Shown: positions 1 to 8,859, numbered from the stretch's first letter. The stretch: 64,000 nt of DNA from Sphingomonas faeni (GCF_003053745.1 NZ_QAYE01000007.1:186001-250000), one strand, 5' to 3'. Translations and numbers: made by a program. The notes: generated from the letters alone by a model not told the origin.

Positions 1-1
1 T

Positions 2-862
2 GCGCGGATGGAGCCGAAGTGGCGCGCGCTGGACCTGACGGTGCATATCGCGACCAAGCTCAACCGCTCGCACCTGCTGCCTGGCGAGACGTCGTATTTG
101 CTCCCCTGCCTCGGCCGGATCGAGACCGACATGCAGGGCACCGGGCCGCAGAGCGTGTCGATTGAGGATTCGTTCAGCCAGATTTACGGCTCGAAGGGCA
201 AGGCTACGCCAGCGTCCGAGACGTTGCTGTCCGAGCCAGCGATAGTCGCGGGAATCGCCAAAGCGACGCTCGCGCCCAATCCGAAGCTCGATTGGGATGC
301 GTGGGTGCGTGATTACGCGCGCGTTCGCGATGCGATCGAGGTGACGTATCCGGACCTGTTCAAGAACTTCAACGACCAGATGTTCACGCCCGGTGGCTTC
401 TGGAAGGGCGTGCCTGCGGCGCACCGCGAATGGAAGACGAAGAGCGGCAAGGCGGAGATCAACGTTCCGCAGGCGCTGAACGTGACCGGGTTCGAGGAGG
501 CGGAGGGCCGCTTCCGGTTGATGACGCTGCGGTCGAACGACCAGTTCAACACGACCGTGTACGGCTATCACGACCGTTTCCGCGGCGTGAAGGGCACGCG
601 CGACATCGTGTTCATGAACCGCAGCGACATGATCCGGATGGGGATCACCGACGGCGACGACGTCGATCTCGTCGGCGATGCCGGCGGCAATTCGGATCGT
701 CGTCTGAACAAGCTGCGCGTGGTCGAATATGCGATCCCCGAGGGCTGCCTCGGCGCGTACTACCCCGAGTGCAATTTGCTCATGCCGGTTGCCCACCATG
801 CCCGCGAAAGCCATGTTCCGGCAGCGAAATCCGTGCCGGTGCGGATCGAGAAGACGCGCTGA
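2..862 (+). CDS. FdhF/YdeP family molybdopterin oxidoreductase, C-terminal part (cut by left edge)
   Basis: This is the C-terminal ~286 residues of a molybdopterin-dependent oxidoreductase; the start lies left of the window. It aligns by eye over its whole length with the full paralogue at 2981-5350: shared stretches include HI-TKLNR, LPCLGR, the REWKT-SGKA segment, the QYNTTVY/QFNTTVY segment and the SYYPE/AYYPE end. This region holds the molybdopterin dinucleotide-binding domain, so the Fe-S and Mo-ligand part cannot be checked here. The two downstream genes, mobA and fdhD, make and sulfurate the cofactor, and mobA overlaps the stop codon. The family is related to formate dehydrogenase H, but the true substrate of YdeP-type proteins is not settled. 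Confidence 0.88.
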   Translation, partial: ARMEPKWRALDLTVHIATKLNRSHLLPGETSYLLPCLGRIETDMQGTGPQSVSIEDSFSQIYGSKGKATPASETLLSEPAIVAGIAKATLAPNPKLDWDAWVRDYARVRDAIEVTYPDLFKNFNDQMFTPGGFWKGVPAAHREWKTKSGKAEINVPQALNVTGFEEAEGRFRLMTLRSNDQFNTTVYGYHDRFRGVKGTRDIVFMNRSDMIRMGITDGDDVDLVGDAGGNSDRRLNKLRVVEYAIPEGCLGAYYPECNLLMPVAHHARESHVPAAKSVPVRIEKTR

Positions 863-1374
863 CCGAGCAGCGCATTCTCGGCGTCGTACTGGCCGGAGGA
901 CGGTCGTCTCGCTTCGGGTCCGACAAGGCGATGGCGGTGTTGGACGGGCGTGCGTTGGCTGAGCATGCGCGGGCGTTGCTGTGGCCTCATGTCGAGACCG
1001 CGATGGTTGTCGGGCGCGATGGGGCGATCCCTGACCTGCCAAGTCCGGATATCGGGCCATTGGGGGGCATCGCCGGCGCGCTTGGGTATGCAGCCTCGCG
1101 CGGGTTCACGTCGGTGCTGACGATCGCGTGCGACATGCCGTGGTTGCCGGACGGGTTGCTGACGGCGCTGTCCCGACGTGCTTCCGCCTATTGCCCCGAC
1201 GCTCCGGTGCTTGGGCATTGGGAGACGCGTTTGCTCGGCAATTTGCTGACCCATATCGAAACCGTACCGCGGCGATCGGTGCGCGGTTGGGCGGAAGCGA
1301 TCGGGGCTATCCCAGTTCCGGCGGGTGCGCCTATCCCGAACGTCAACACGCCGCAGGACCTCGATACCTTATGA
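859..1374 (+). CDS. mobA: Molybdenum cofactor guanylyltransferase MobA
   Basis: MobA transfers GMP from GTP to molybdopterin in the cytoplasm, making the guanine dinucleotide cofactor used by DMSO-reductase-family enzymes such as its neighbour. The nucleotide-binding signature LAGGRSSRFGSDK sits at residues 11-23, followed by GPLGGIAGAL and the metal-binding DMPW motif. The reading frame is open far upstream, but the first ~140 codons read as a shadow of the oxidoreductase. No ATG, GTG or TTG lies near the signature. The only sensible start is CTG at 859, which overlaps the upstream stop as CTGA and gives 171 residues, slightly short for the family. Its stop overlaps the fdhD start (ATGA). 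Confidence 0.85.
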   Translation: MTEQRILGVVLAGGRSSRFGSDKAMAVLDGRALAEHARALLWPHVETAMVVGRDGAIPDLPSPDIGPLGGIAGALGYAASRGFTSVLTIACDMPWLPDGLLTALSRRASAYCPDAPVLGHWETRLLGNLLTHIETVPRRSVRGWAEAIGAIPVPAGAPIPNVNTPQDLDTL

Positions 1375-2162
1375 CCACGTCGCGCAACCAGGCGATCAAG
1401 TTCCTGCGACCTGATTCGATTACCGCGGGAGAGCGCGCCATCGCGGTCGAAGTGCCCGTCTCGATCGAGATCGACGGGCTTGGTTATGCGGTGATGATGA
1501 TGACGCCCGCCGACCTAGCCGAATTCACGACCGGCTTCCTGCTGACCGAGCGGCTCGCCGATAGCGCCGACGACGTGCGCGACATCGATATCTTCGAGGC
1601 GGAGGCGGGCTGGATCGTGCGCGTCGGACTGTCCGAACGCTGCAAGGGCCGCATCCACGACCGCGTCCGCCACCGCACCAGCGACACGAGTTGCGGGCTA
1701 TGCGGGATCTCTGGGCTCGAACAGCTCCGCAAACCGGTCCCGAGGACGCCGCCAAAGCCCGATACGCCTGTCGACGCTCTGTTCACCGCGCTGGGCGGGC
1801 TACGCGCTCACCAGCCTCTGAACGCAGCTACGGGCGCGATCCATGCCGCGGCCGCGTGTGATCGCGAGGGTCGGATCGTTGCTGCGTATGAGGACGTCGG
1901 CCGTCACAATGCCCTCGACAAGCTCGTCGGCGGAACCGCGATCGCGAGGCAGCCGATCGACGGCTTCATCCTCGTTACCTCGCGGATCAGTTTCGAGATG
2001 GTTGACAAGGCGCTGATCGCCGGTGCGCCGATGCTGGTGGGGATATCCGCCCCGACCAGCCTGGCGATCGATCACGCGCGCGAGCACGGCCTGACGCTGC
2101 TCGCGCTCGCCCGCAGCGACGCGATCCTGGTCGTCAACGATCCGTGGGACGTGTTCGCGTAG
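1371..2162 (+). CDS. fdhD: Formate dehydrogenase accessory sulfurtransferase FdhD
   Basis: FdhD carries sulfur from a cysteine desulfurase to the molybdenum cofactor before it is inserted into formate-dehydrogenase-type enzymes. The 263-residue protein has the paired-cysteine motif C108-G-L-C111, which holds the persulfide, and the family's GRHNALDK and SRISFEM stretches. The ATG at 1371 overlaps the mobA stop (ATGA), so a longer upstream reading is not needed. It is the last gene of an oxidoreductase-mobA-fdhD unit and faces the formate-channel gene, with a strong hairpin across its stop codon. Confidence 0.93.
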   Translation: MTTSRNQAIKFLRPDSITAGERAIAVEVPVSIEIDGLGYAVMMMTPADLAEFTTGFLLTERLADSADDVRDIDIFEAEAGWIVRVGLSERCKGRIHDRVRHRTSDTSCGLCGISGLEQLRKPVPRTPPKPDTPVDALFTALGGLRAHQPLNAATGAIHAAAACDREGRIVAAYEDVGRHNALDKLVGGTAIARQPIDGFILVTSRISFEMVDKALIAGAPMLVGISAPTSLAIDHAREHGLTLLALARSDAILVVNDPWDVFA

Positions 2163-2192
2163 CAGCAGGCCCGCTGCTGCTACGCGAACACG
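2150..2192. terminator. Perfect 19-bp hairpin between converging genes
   Basis: Arms CGTGTTCGCGTAGCAGCAG (2150-2168) and its exact complement (2174-2192) enclose a 5-base loop GCCCG. The left arm contains the last fdhD codons and stop, and the hairpin ends four bases before the stop of the opposing transporter gene. Neither side has a T run, so it is probably a bidirectional 3'-end or RNA-stability structure rather than a classical intrinsic terminator. Confidence 0.6.
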
Positions 2193-2195
2193 CCG

Positions 2196-2984
2196 TTACT
2201 TGGCGGCCTGTACCGCGTCCGTCTTCGACGCGACCAGATAGCCGCCAACGACGAAGACCAACGCACCGATCGTGTTGCCGACGGTGACGATCGCAAGATT
2301 GCGGATCATGCCGGCGAGGTCGATCGACGAGTTGGGCACCAGCAGGCCGAGCGTCAGCGCGGTCATGTTGGCGACCGAATGCTCGAACCCGGCGGCGACG
2401 AACGCGAGCAGAATCCAAGCCATCGCGATGCACTTGGCGGTGTCGCCGGTCATCCGCGCCGCGGTCCAGATCGCGAGGCAGACGAGCCAGTTGCACAGGA
2501 TCGCGCGGGCCATCAGCGCGGTCGCGTCGACCGACACCTTGTGCACGACGTACGCGTGAAACATCGTATCGGCGTTGGCAAAGATCGCACCGCCGCCGCC
2601 TGCCGCGAACACCACCGACAGCACCACGCCGCCGACGAGGTTGCCGATCCACACGACGACGGCGAGCTTGAGTGCGTCTCCGATCGTGATGGTCCGGCGT
2701 GCGAGGCCGAAGCCGAGATACATCACATAGCCGGTGAACAGTTCAGCCCCGGCGAACACGGTCAGGATCAGCCCGAGCCCGAAGGTCGCGCCCATTACCA
2801 GTGGTCGCACACCGGGTTCGAGCCCCGAGCCCGTGCTGAGCGCGAGGATCATCGCGATGCCGATATACGTGCCCGCGAGGATCGCGCCCGCGAAGAACCC
2901 CGCGGGAGAGCGCCGCAACGCCTCCGCCTTGGTCGCCGCTAGGGTCGCGTAGGTGTCGATCGTCGACGAATAGCCGGTGCTCAT
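2196..2984 (-). CDS. Formate/nitrite transporter (FNT) family channel
   Basis: This is an inner-membrane channel of the FocA/NirC family, whose pentamers pass formate, nitrite or related small anions. The 262-residue protein has about six hydrophobic segments. It shows the family landmarks: FTGYVMYLGFG after the second helix, and the gating histidine H202 in GFEHSVANM. It starts with ATG overlapping the stop of the FdhF/YdeP gene upstream (ATGA at 2981-2984), so the two are co-translated. This pairing suggests the channel supplies or exports the oxidoreductase substrate or product, most simply formate. FocA and NirC cannot be told apart by eye. Confidence 0.9.
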   Translation of the reverse strand: MSTGYSSTIDTYATLAATKAEALRRSPAGFFAGAILAGTYIGIAMILALSTGSGLEPGVRPLVMGATFGLGLILTVFAGAELFTGYVMYLGFGLARRTITIGDALKLAVVVWIGNLVGGVVLSVVFAAGGGGAIFANADTMFHAYVVHKVSVDATALMARAILCNWLVCLAIWTAARMTGDTAKCIAMAWILLAFVAAGFEHSVANMTALTLGLLVPNSSIDLAGMIRNLAIVTVGNTIGALVFVVGGYLVASKTDAVQAAK

Positions 2985-5350
2985 GCGTGTACTTTACTCT
3001 CGTGCCCGACGATCCCCGCGCGCACCACGCCGCGATCCGAACCCATGTCGGCGGCGGCGGGACGAACGGTCACGGGGATGGATTTGTAGGACGGGGTGAA
3101 GCTCTGCGGATCGTGATCCTCGAGCGCGATCAGCGGCTGCGTCTCGGGATAGTAGGAGGCGACGCAGCCATCGGGCAGCGCGTAGCGGACCAGCATCAGC
3201 TTCTGCACGACACGATCGGGCCGCGCGAACTGAAGCGCGGTCGCGATGTCGACGACGTCGCCTTCCTTGTGCCCGAGCCGTGCCATGTCGCGCTCGTTCA
3301 TGAACAGGATGTCGCGGCGCCCGAACACACCGCGATAGCGATCGTCGAGGCTGTAGACGGTGGTGTTGTACTGATCGTGCGCGCGCAGCGTTGTGAGCCG
3401 CAGCACGGTCGGATCGCCCGCGCTCTCGTCCTCCTCGACACCCTTGGCGACGATGAAGTTCGCCTTGCCGCTGTCCGTCTTCCACTCGCGCATCGCTGCC
3501 GAGTTCGGCAGGTGGAAGCCGCCCGGCTTGCGGATACGTGCGTTGTAGTCGGCGAACGCGGGGAAGACCGCCTCGATCTTGTCGCGGATCAGGCTGTAGT
3601 CGCCGACATAGGCATCCCAGTCGATCTCGACCGGCGATCCCCTGACTGCCAGCGTCGCCTTGGCGATCTCGCCGACGATCCAGATCTCCGACTTCACGTT
3701 GTCGCCCGGCGGCATCAGGAAGCCGCGCGAGGCATGGACCATCGACATCGAATCCTCGACCGTGACCGATTGCTGGCCGGTGGCCTGCATGTCGAGTTCG
3801 GTCCGACCGAGGCACGGCAGGACGTAGGTCGCCTTCGCCATCAGCAACTGCGTGCGGTTGAGCTTGGTGGTGATGTGGACCGCGAGATCCAGGTTGCGGA
3901 ACCCTTCCGCGCAAGCCTGCGGATCGGACGAGGCGATCGCAAGGTTGCCGCCGAGGCAGACGATCGCCTTGGCATGGCCGTCGCGCATCGCCGCGATGCT
4001 CTCGACGACCGAATGGCCGTGCTCGCGGGGCGGCTCGAACCCGAACACGTCGCGCATGTTGTCGAGCAGCAGGGGCATCGGGCGCTCGGTGATGCCGACG
4101 GTGCGGTCGCCCTGGACATTGCTGTGGCCCCGCAGGGGGCAGATGCCAGCGCCGGGGCGGCCCATGTTGCCGCGGAGCAGAAGGAGGTTCGCGATCTGCT
4201 GAACGTTGGTGGTACCGGTGCGGTGCTGGGTGACGCCCATGCCGTAGCAGCAGATCGTCGACTTCGACTTCGCATAGGCGAGCGCGACTTCCTCAAGATC
4301 ACTGCGGGAGAGGCCGCTGGAGCGCTCGATATCCGCCCATTCGGTCGTCGCGAGATCGGCGATATAGTCGTCGAGGCCCGCGGTATGCTCGGCGATGAAC
4401 GCGTGATCGAGCGCGGGTTCGCCACCCGACACCTTGGCCGCCTCGTCGAGCGCGACCAGAGCCTTGGCGATGCCCTTCAGCGCGGCTGCGTCGCCGCCGA
4501 CCTTCACCTGATAATAGCTGCTGGCGATCGGGGTGGCCGACATCGTCGCCATCTCGACCACCGACTGCGGCGATTCGAAGCGTTCGAGCGAGCGTTCCTT
4601 GAGCGGGTTGAAGACGATGATCTTGCCGCCGCGCTTCGACACTTCGCGCAACGTCGCCATCATCCGCGGATGGTTGGTGCCGGGGTTGTGGCCGATCGAC
4701 AGGATCAGGTCGGCGTGGTCGAAATCCTCGAGGCTGACGGTGCCCTTGCCGATGCCGATCGACTTCGGCAGGCCGACCGAGGTCGCCTCGTGGCACATGT
4801 TCGAACAGTCGGGGAAGTTGTTGGTGCCGTACAGCCGCACGAACAGCTGGAACAGGAACGCCGCCTCGTTCGAGCAGCGGCCCGAGGTGTAGAACTCGGC
4901 CTGGTTGGGATCGGGAACGGCGGCGAGGCCTGCACCGATCTCGCGCATCGCGTCCGCCCAGCTCACGACGTCATAATGATCGGTGGCGGCGTTGTAGCGG
5001 AGCGGCTCGGTGACGCGGCCCTGGTCCTCGATCCAGTGATCGCTCTGCTTCCAGATGTCGGACACGCTGTGCGCGGCGAAGAAGTCGGCGCCGATCGTCT
5101 TGGCGGTCGATTCCCACGCGACGGCCTTCGCACCGTTCTCGCAGAATTCGAACGAGGAGGTATGTTTCGGGTCGGGCCATGCGCAGCTCGGGCAATCGAA
5201 GCCGTCGGGCTGGTTCGACTTGAGCAGCGTCTGGCCGCCGCGGACGACGATCTGCTGCGCCTTGAGCGAGACGGCGACCGCTTTCAGCGCACCCCAGCCA
5301 CCAGCCGGACCCGTATAATCGGCGATCCCATCAGGGCGTTTGTCGCGCAT
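2981..5350 (-). CDS. FdhF/YdeP family molybdopterin oxidoreductase, full length
   Basis: A 789-residue cytoplasmic oxidoreductase of the formate-dehydrogenase-H-like YdeP family. It has no twin-arginine signal. Cys53, Cys56 and Cys70 form an N-terminal cluster site. GRCSNEAAF (157-165) and GTNNFPDCSNMCH (175-187) follow, with Cys186 at the position of the Mo-ligating Cys/Sec of formate dehydrogenases. The QHRTGTTNVQQI and GRPGAGICPLRGHSN stretches are cofactor-binding. The last ~285 residues match the truncated copy at the left edge, so the window holds a divergent pair of paralogues. It is the first gene of a two-gene unit with the FNT channel. Formate oxidation is plausible but not proven for this family. 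Confidence 0.9.
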   Translation of the reverse strand: MRDKRPDGIADYTGPAGGWGALKAVAVSLKAQQIVVRGGQTLLKSNQPDGFDCPSCAWPDPKHTSSFEFCENGAKAVAWESTAKTIGADFFAAHSVSDIWKQSDHWIEDQGRVTEPLRYNAATDHYDVVSWADAMREIGAGLAAVPDPNQAEFYTSGRCSNEAAFLFQLFVRLYGTNNFPDCSNMCHEATSVGLPKSIGIGKGTVSLEDFDHADLILSIGHNPGTNHPRMMATLREVSKRGGKIIVFNPLKERSLERFESPQSVVEMATMSATPIASSYYQVKVGGDAAALKGIAKALVALDEAAKVSGGEPALDHAFIAEHTAGLDDYIADLATTEWADIERSSGLSRSDLEEVALAYAKSKSTICCYGMGVTQHRTGTTNVQQIANLLLLRGNMGRPGAGICPLRGHSNVQGDRTVGITERPMPLLLDNMRDVFGFEPPREHGHSVVESIAAMRDGHAKAIVCLGGNLAIASSDPQACAEGFRNLDLAVHITTKLNRTQLLMAKATYVLPCLGRTELDMQATGQQSVTVEDSMSMVHASRGFLMPPGDNVKSEIWIVGEIAKATLAVRGSPVEIDWDAYVGDYSLIRDKIEAVFPAFADYNARIRKPGGFHLPNSAAMREWKTDSGKANFIVAKGVEEDESAGDPTVLRLTTLRAHDQYNTTVYSLDDRYRGVFGRRDILFMNERDMARLGHKEGDVVDIATALQFARPDRVVQKLMLVRYALPDGCVASYYPETQPLIALEDHDPQSFTPSYKSIPVTVRPAAADMGSDRGVVRAGIVGHESKVHA

Positions 5351-5530
5351 GCTCGTCTCTCCCGTAAGGCCGAACCGACGCGAACACCGAATACGCAGCG
5401 CGACGCCCGACCATTAACCCAAGGCAATAGAACGGCATTTTACGATTGCGAAGACGAGTTTCCCGCACTTGGTGATCGCTTGCGTATGTCGCGGGAGCTG
5501 GACCACGAGCGCCGTGCGCCAGGTCTGAAA
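5351..5530. other. Non-coding stretch between the oxidoreductase and tRNA-Met
   Basis: These 180 bases lie upstream of the minus-strand oxidoreductase and downstream of tRNA-Met. They must hold the oxidoreductase promoter, but I see no convincing -35/-10 pair, no repeat element and no small gene. Confidence 0.5.
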
Positions 5531-5607
5531 TGGTAGCGAAGGAGGGACTTGAACCCCCGACCCCAGGATTATGATTCCCGTGCTCTAACCAACTGAGCTA
5601 CTTCGCC
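5531..5607 (-). tRNA. tRNA-Met (CAT), elongator type
   Basis: A 77-base cloverleaf with encoded CCA (complement of 5531-5533). The acceptor 5' arm is GGCGAAG, the D arm contains GCTCAGTTGGTTAGAGC, the anticodon loop is ATCATAA with CAT at 34-36, and the T arm contains GGGGTTCAAGTCCC. The body resembles elongator tRNA-Met rather than initiator or the lysidine-modified Ile tRNA. The first acceptor pair is G-U. Confidence 0.95.
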
Positions 5608-5618
5608 GTACCGTCCGT

Positions 5619-5638
5619 CAGGGAAGCGTTCTTCCCTG
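5619..5638. repeat. Short hairpin between the 2H phosphoesterase gene and tRNA-Met
   Basis: A perfect 8-bp stem, CAGGGAAG and CTTCCCTG, encloses the loop CGTT. It lies 35 bases past the stop of the minus-strand kup/2H unit and just before tRNA-Met. It could act as a weak terminator or processing signal. There is no T tract. Confidence 0.4.
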
Positions 5639-5673
5639 CGAGGCGCGGCCTATAGGAAGCGGTTTCGAGGCGG

Positions 5674-6192
5674 TCAAGCGAACATGTGCCGGGAAATCGC
5701 TTCCCACGGTCCGCCGCGATACCACCACGCGCCCAGACCGGCGATTTCGACGTCCTTCGGGGTGAAATCGCGCTGCAGATTGCCGAGCAGAAGCTTGGCG
5801 ACTTGCGGGCTGACCTTGTTCTGGATCGTGACGTGCGGACGCCAGCCGCCGGCGTCCTGAGGGGTGAGCATGCCGGTGAACGCGTCGGCGAGGCGCGCAC
5901 GGATGCCGACCAGCTCGGGAGACTCGATCCGGTAGGCGACACCCCGCCCTAGCGACATCAGCCCACCCACACGCGCCTGTGGGGCACGGATACCCCGTGT
6001 TTCCTGATTGAGCCGGTGCTTGAGCTCGTCGAGGCCCGAGGGCGGCAGGTGGTGGAACAGCGTCAGGTGCGCATCGAGCTGGTTGCGCTCGGGCGGGAAA
6101 TGCTCGCGGCGCATAGAGTCGAAGAACGCGGTGTCCTGGCGGCCGAACAGGGCCGTGACGATGATCGGGGCTGGTCCCGTATCGCTGATCAT
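5674..6192 (-). CDS. 2'-5' RNA ligase family (2H phosphoesterase) protein
   Basis: A small cytoplasmic protein of the 2H phosphoesterase fold, which includes RNA 2',3'-cyclic phosphodiesterases (ThpR/LigT). The two catalytic H-x-T-x motifs are visible: H42-L-T-L and H120-V-T-I. At 172 residues it is a normal family length. I chose the ATG at 6192, which overlaps the kup stop as TGATG; a TTG one codon earlier is the alternative. It is translationally coupled to kup, although a functional link with potassium uptake is not obvious. The exact RNA or nucleotide substrate cannot be read from the sequence. Confidence 0.82.
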   Translation of the reverse strand: MISDTGPAPIIVTALFGRQDTAFFDSMRREHFPPERNQLDAHLTLFHHLPPSGLDELKHRLNQETRGIRAPQARVGGLMSLGRGVAYRIESPELVGIRARLADAFTGMLTPQDAGGWRPHVTIQNKVSPQVAKLLLGNLQRDFTPKDVEIAGLGAWWYRGGPWEAISRHMFA

Positions 6193-8123
6193 CAAATCTC
6201 GACCTGGCTACCCAGTTCGACGACGCGATTCGTCGGCAGGCGGAAGAACTCCATCGCGCTTTCCGCGTTGCGCAGCATCCACGCGAACAGCTTTTCCCTC
6301 CAGATCATCATGCCGGGCTTGTCCGACGCGAGCAGCGTCTGGCGCGACAGGAAGAAGCTGGTGTCCATCATCTTGAAGTCCGCACCGCAATTATGGACCT
6401 GGCGCAGCGCCGCGGGCACGTCGGCGTCCTCCATGAAGCCGTAGCGCAGCACGAGGCGGTGGAAGCCGTCGCCAAGCTCCTCGCGCACCGCACGGTCGTT
6501 GGCGGGCCAGTAAGGCTGCCCGACGATCTTCACGGTAAGCAGGATGACGCGCTCGTGCAGTACCTTGTTGTGCTTGAGGTTGTGGAGCAGCGCGTGCGGC
6601 ACGCCGTCCGCAGTCGAGGTCATGAATACCGCGGTCCCCGGCACGCGCGACGCCGAACTCGCTGCCGAGCCGATGAACACCTTTATCGGCATCGCCGCCT
6701 CGTGCATCCGGTCGATCATCAGCTGCCGCCCCTTCGACCAGGTCGTCAGGAAGGTGAAGATGATGAAGCCGACCAGCAGCGGGAACCAGCCGCCCGCGGG
6801 GACCTTCGTAAGGTTCGCCGCGAAATAGGCGCCGTCGACGGTGAAGAAGATCGCCAGCAACGGGATCGCCGCGATCTTCGGCCAGTTCCAGAGCCGGAAC
6901 AGCACGACGCCGAGCAGGCACGTGTCGATGAACATCGCCCCGGTCACCGCGATCCCGTACGCGCTCGTCAGGTTCGACGAGGTGCGGAAGAACAGCACGA
7001 GCAGGATCACCATCACCATCAGCGCGCCGTTGACGAGCGGGATGTAGATCTGGCCCGCGGTCGAGGCGCTGGTGTGCTCGATGCGAAGGCGCGGAATGAA
7101 GCCGAGCTGGATCGCCTGCTGCGTTACCGAGAACGCGCCGGAGATCACCGCTTGCGAGGCGATCACGGCGGCCATGGTCGCTAGGATGACGAGCGGGAGC
7201 TGGAGGCTTTCGGGAGCGAGGTTGTAGAACGGGCTGACTAGCGCCTCGCGACCGTCGCGGAACAGCAGAGCGCCCTGCCCCATGTAATTGAGGATCAGCG
7301 CGGGGAGCACGAAGAACAGCCATGAAAGGCCGATCGGCTTGCGACCGAAATGGCCCATGTCCGCGTACAGCGCTTCCGCGCCAGTGACCGCAAGGACGAC
7401 CGATCCGAGTGCCAGGAAGGCTCGCTCGGGGTCGATGATGAAGAACTCGACCGCATAATGCGGCGACAGCGCCCAGAGCACCTCGGGAGTTTGAATGATG
7501 CTGAGGATACCGAGCACCGCGATGACGCTGAAATACACCAGCATGATCGGCCCGAACACGAGCCCGATCCGCGCGGTGCCACTCTTCTGCACCCAGAACA
7601 GCGCGATCAGGATGACGATCACGATCGGCAGCACCAGGCCGCCAAAAGCGGGCGCGGCGACGGCGAGGCCTTCGACTGCGGACAGCACCGAGACGGCGGG
7701 CGTGATCATGCTGTCGCCGTAGAACAGCGCCGTCGCGAAGACGCCGAGCAGGATGATGCCCTTGCTCCAGCGCTTCGTCTTGGTCTTGCCGGAGACGAGC
7801 GCGAGCAGCGCGAGGCTGCCACCCTCGCCCTTGTTGTCGGCGCGCATGATGATGATGACGTACTTTACCGTCACGACGATCATCATCGACCAGAACATCA
7901 GGCTGATGACGCCCATGATGTGCGCCGCGTCGAGCGCGAGCTTGTGGTGGCCGGCGAAGGTCTCGCGGAAGGCGTAGAGCGGGCTGGTGCCGATATCGCC
8001 GAAGACGATGCCGATCGCACCGAAGGCGAGCTTCAGCATGCCGTCGGAGTTGTGATGCCCCGTCTCGAGATCGAGATTGGCGGGTGGCACGGTCGAAGCC
8101 GCGGCGGTCTGGTCGACGCTCAC
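6192..8123 (-). CDS. kup: Potassium uptake protein Kup
   Basis: A KUP/HAK/KT-family K+:H+ symporter of the inner membrane (643 residues). After a ~25-residue cytoplasmic N-terminus come about twelve hydrophobic helices, starting with the typical [18 protein letters not shown] signature. The [27 protein letters not shown] and [14 protein letters not shown] stretches follow. A ~130-residue soluble C-terminal domain ends the protein. It is the first gene of a two-gene unit with the 2H phosphoesterase. A family-2 palindromic repeat lies between it and the upstream lrp-like gene. Confidence 0.95.
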   Translation of the reverse strand: MSVDQTAAASTVPPANLDLETGHHNSDGMLKLAFGAIGIVFGDIGTSPLYAFRETFAGHHKLALDAAHIMGVISLMFWSMMIVVTVKYVIIIMRADNKGEGGSLALLALVSGKTKTKRWSKGIILLGVFATALFYGDSMITPAVSVLSAVEGLAVAAPAFGGLVLPIVIVILIALFWVQKSGTARIGLVFGPIMLVYFSVIAVLGILSIIQTPEVLWALSPHYAVEFFIIDPERAFLALGSVVLAVTGAEALYADMGHFGRKPIGLSWLFFVLPALILNYMGQGALLFRDGREALVSPFYNLAPESLQLPLVILATMAAVIASQAVISGAFSVTQQAIQLGFIPRLRIEHTSASTAGQIYIPLVNGALMVMVILLVLFFRTSSNLTSAYGIAVTGAMFIDTCLLGVVLFRLWNWPKIAAIPLLAIFFTVDGAYFAANLTKVPAGGWFPLLVGFIIFTFLTTWSKGRQLMIDRMHEAAMPIKVFIGSAASSASRVPGTAVFMTSTADGVPHALLHNLKHNKVLHERVILLTVKIVGQPYWPANDRAVREELGDGFHRLVLRYGFMEDADVPAALRQVHNCGADFKMMDTSFFLSRQTLLASDKPGMMIWREKLFAWMLRNAESAMEFFRLPTNRVVELGSQVEI

Positions 8124-8299
8124 TGGACGGTGAATCGGCCCGGAAGTGCAGCAATCTTCATCGAATTTCCGATTTCACCCTGTGCCCCAAGCGCGCGCAT
8201 TTAGCATGCGGGGTAGAGGGCGGCAACGGCGAGGCGGGCAATGTGGATTAACTGAGGCTGATCCGACCGACGAGTAAGGACATAACGCTACCGCTTCCG

Positions 8300-8376
8300 T
8301 TCTCCTGCGAACGCAGGAGTCCAGGATCACGGGCGCCGTCTTTCCTGGCCCTGGATTCCTGCGTTCGCAGGAAAAC
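8300..8376. repeat. Palindromic repeat, family 2 (kup/lrp gap)
   Basis: The arms read TTCTCCTGCGAACGCAGGAG and, after a ~35-base centre, TTCCTGCGTTCGCAGGAAAA. Each arm is itself a hairpin and the two arms are complementary to each other. It ends at the 3' end of the lrp-like gene. The remaining bases of the gap (8124-8299) show nothing I can name. Confidence 0.8.
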
Positions 8377-8377
8377 G

Positions 8378-8818
8378 CTAGCGCCTGATCACCTCGCGGA
8401 TGACGAAGTGCGACGCCAACCGCGTTACCCCCGGCAGTTGCGACAAGGTCTCGCGGTGGATGCGTTCGAACGTCTCGCCGTGGCGGATCTCGACGTGGAG
8501 CATGTAGTCCGCCTCCCCGCTCATCAGGAAGCATTGCACGACCTGCGGGCACTCGACGATCTCTGCCTCGAACGCCGCCATCGTCTCCTTACGCTGATCC
8601 CGCAGCGTGACGTTGACGAGCACGATGCTAGGATCGCCGCGCGCTGCCTGCGACAACACCGCACGATACCCCGTGATCGCGCCACTCTCCCGTAGCTGCG
8701 CGACCCGGCGATGCGCCGCGCTCGCCGAAAGGCCGACAGCGTCGCCGAGCTCGGCGCTGGTCAGGTCGGAATTGGCGGCGAGCAGGTCTAGGATCCTGCG
8801 TTCGATCGTGATGCTCAA
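8378..8818 (-). CDS. Lrp/AsnC family transcriptional regulator
   Basis: A 146-residue DNA-binding regulator. Residues ~8-55 form the winged helix-turn-helix, with the AELGDAVGLSASAAHRRVAQL recognition region. The rest is the RAM/ligand-binding domain, ending in VTRLASHFVIREVIRR. The frame is open to 8905, but that extension is promoter sequence. TTG at 8818, directly before SITIERRILD, gives the normal family length. It is divergent from alanine dehydrogenase, as AldR/Lrp regulators of ald often are. A TGCAA-N5-TTGCA inverted repeat lies between them, so control of ald by an amino acid such as alanine is the likely job. Confidence 0.9.
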   Translation of the reverse strand: MSITIERRILDLLAANSDLTSAELGDAVGLSASAAHRRVAQLRESGAITGYRAVLSQAARGDPSIVLVNVTLRDQRKETMAAFEAEIVECPQVVQCFLMSGEADYMLHVEIRHGETFERIHRETLSQLPGVTRLASHFVIREVIRR

Positions 8819-8844
8819 GATTATCCCGTTTCGGCGGCAACAGA

Positions 8845-8859
8845 TGCAATCATCTTGCA
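8845..8859. promoter_or_regulatory. Putative Lrp-family operator between the regulator and ald
   Basis: A perfect inverted repeat, TGCAA-TCATC-TTGCA, centred in the 127-base divergent gap, 27 bases upstream of the regulator's TTG. Lrp/AsnC proteins bind roughly 15-bp palindromes of this kind. The placement suits both autoregulation and control of ald. Confidence 0.55.

Noticed and set aside
430..858. Upstream extension of the mobA frame to an ATG at 430
   Set aside because: The first ~140 codons overlap the oxidoreductase in another frame and show shadow composition (Arg/Gly/Pro runs).
2987..5536. 849-codon open frame antisense to the FdhF/YdeP gene
   Set aside because: It is a GC-rich shadow frame, dominated by Arg, Asp, Val and Leu with no domain; the opposite strand encodes a clear oxidoreductase.
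5531..5607. CAT-anticodon tRNA considered as tRNA-Ile2 or initiator tRNA
   Set aside because: The acceptor and anticodon-stem sequence match elongator tRNA-Met; the three G-C pairs of the initiator anticodon stem are missing.
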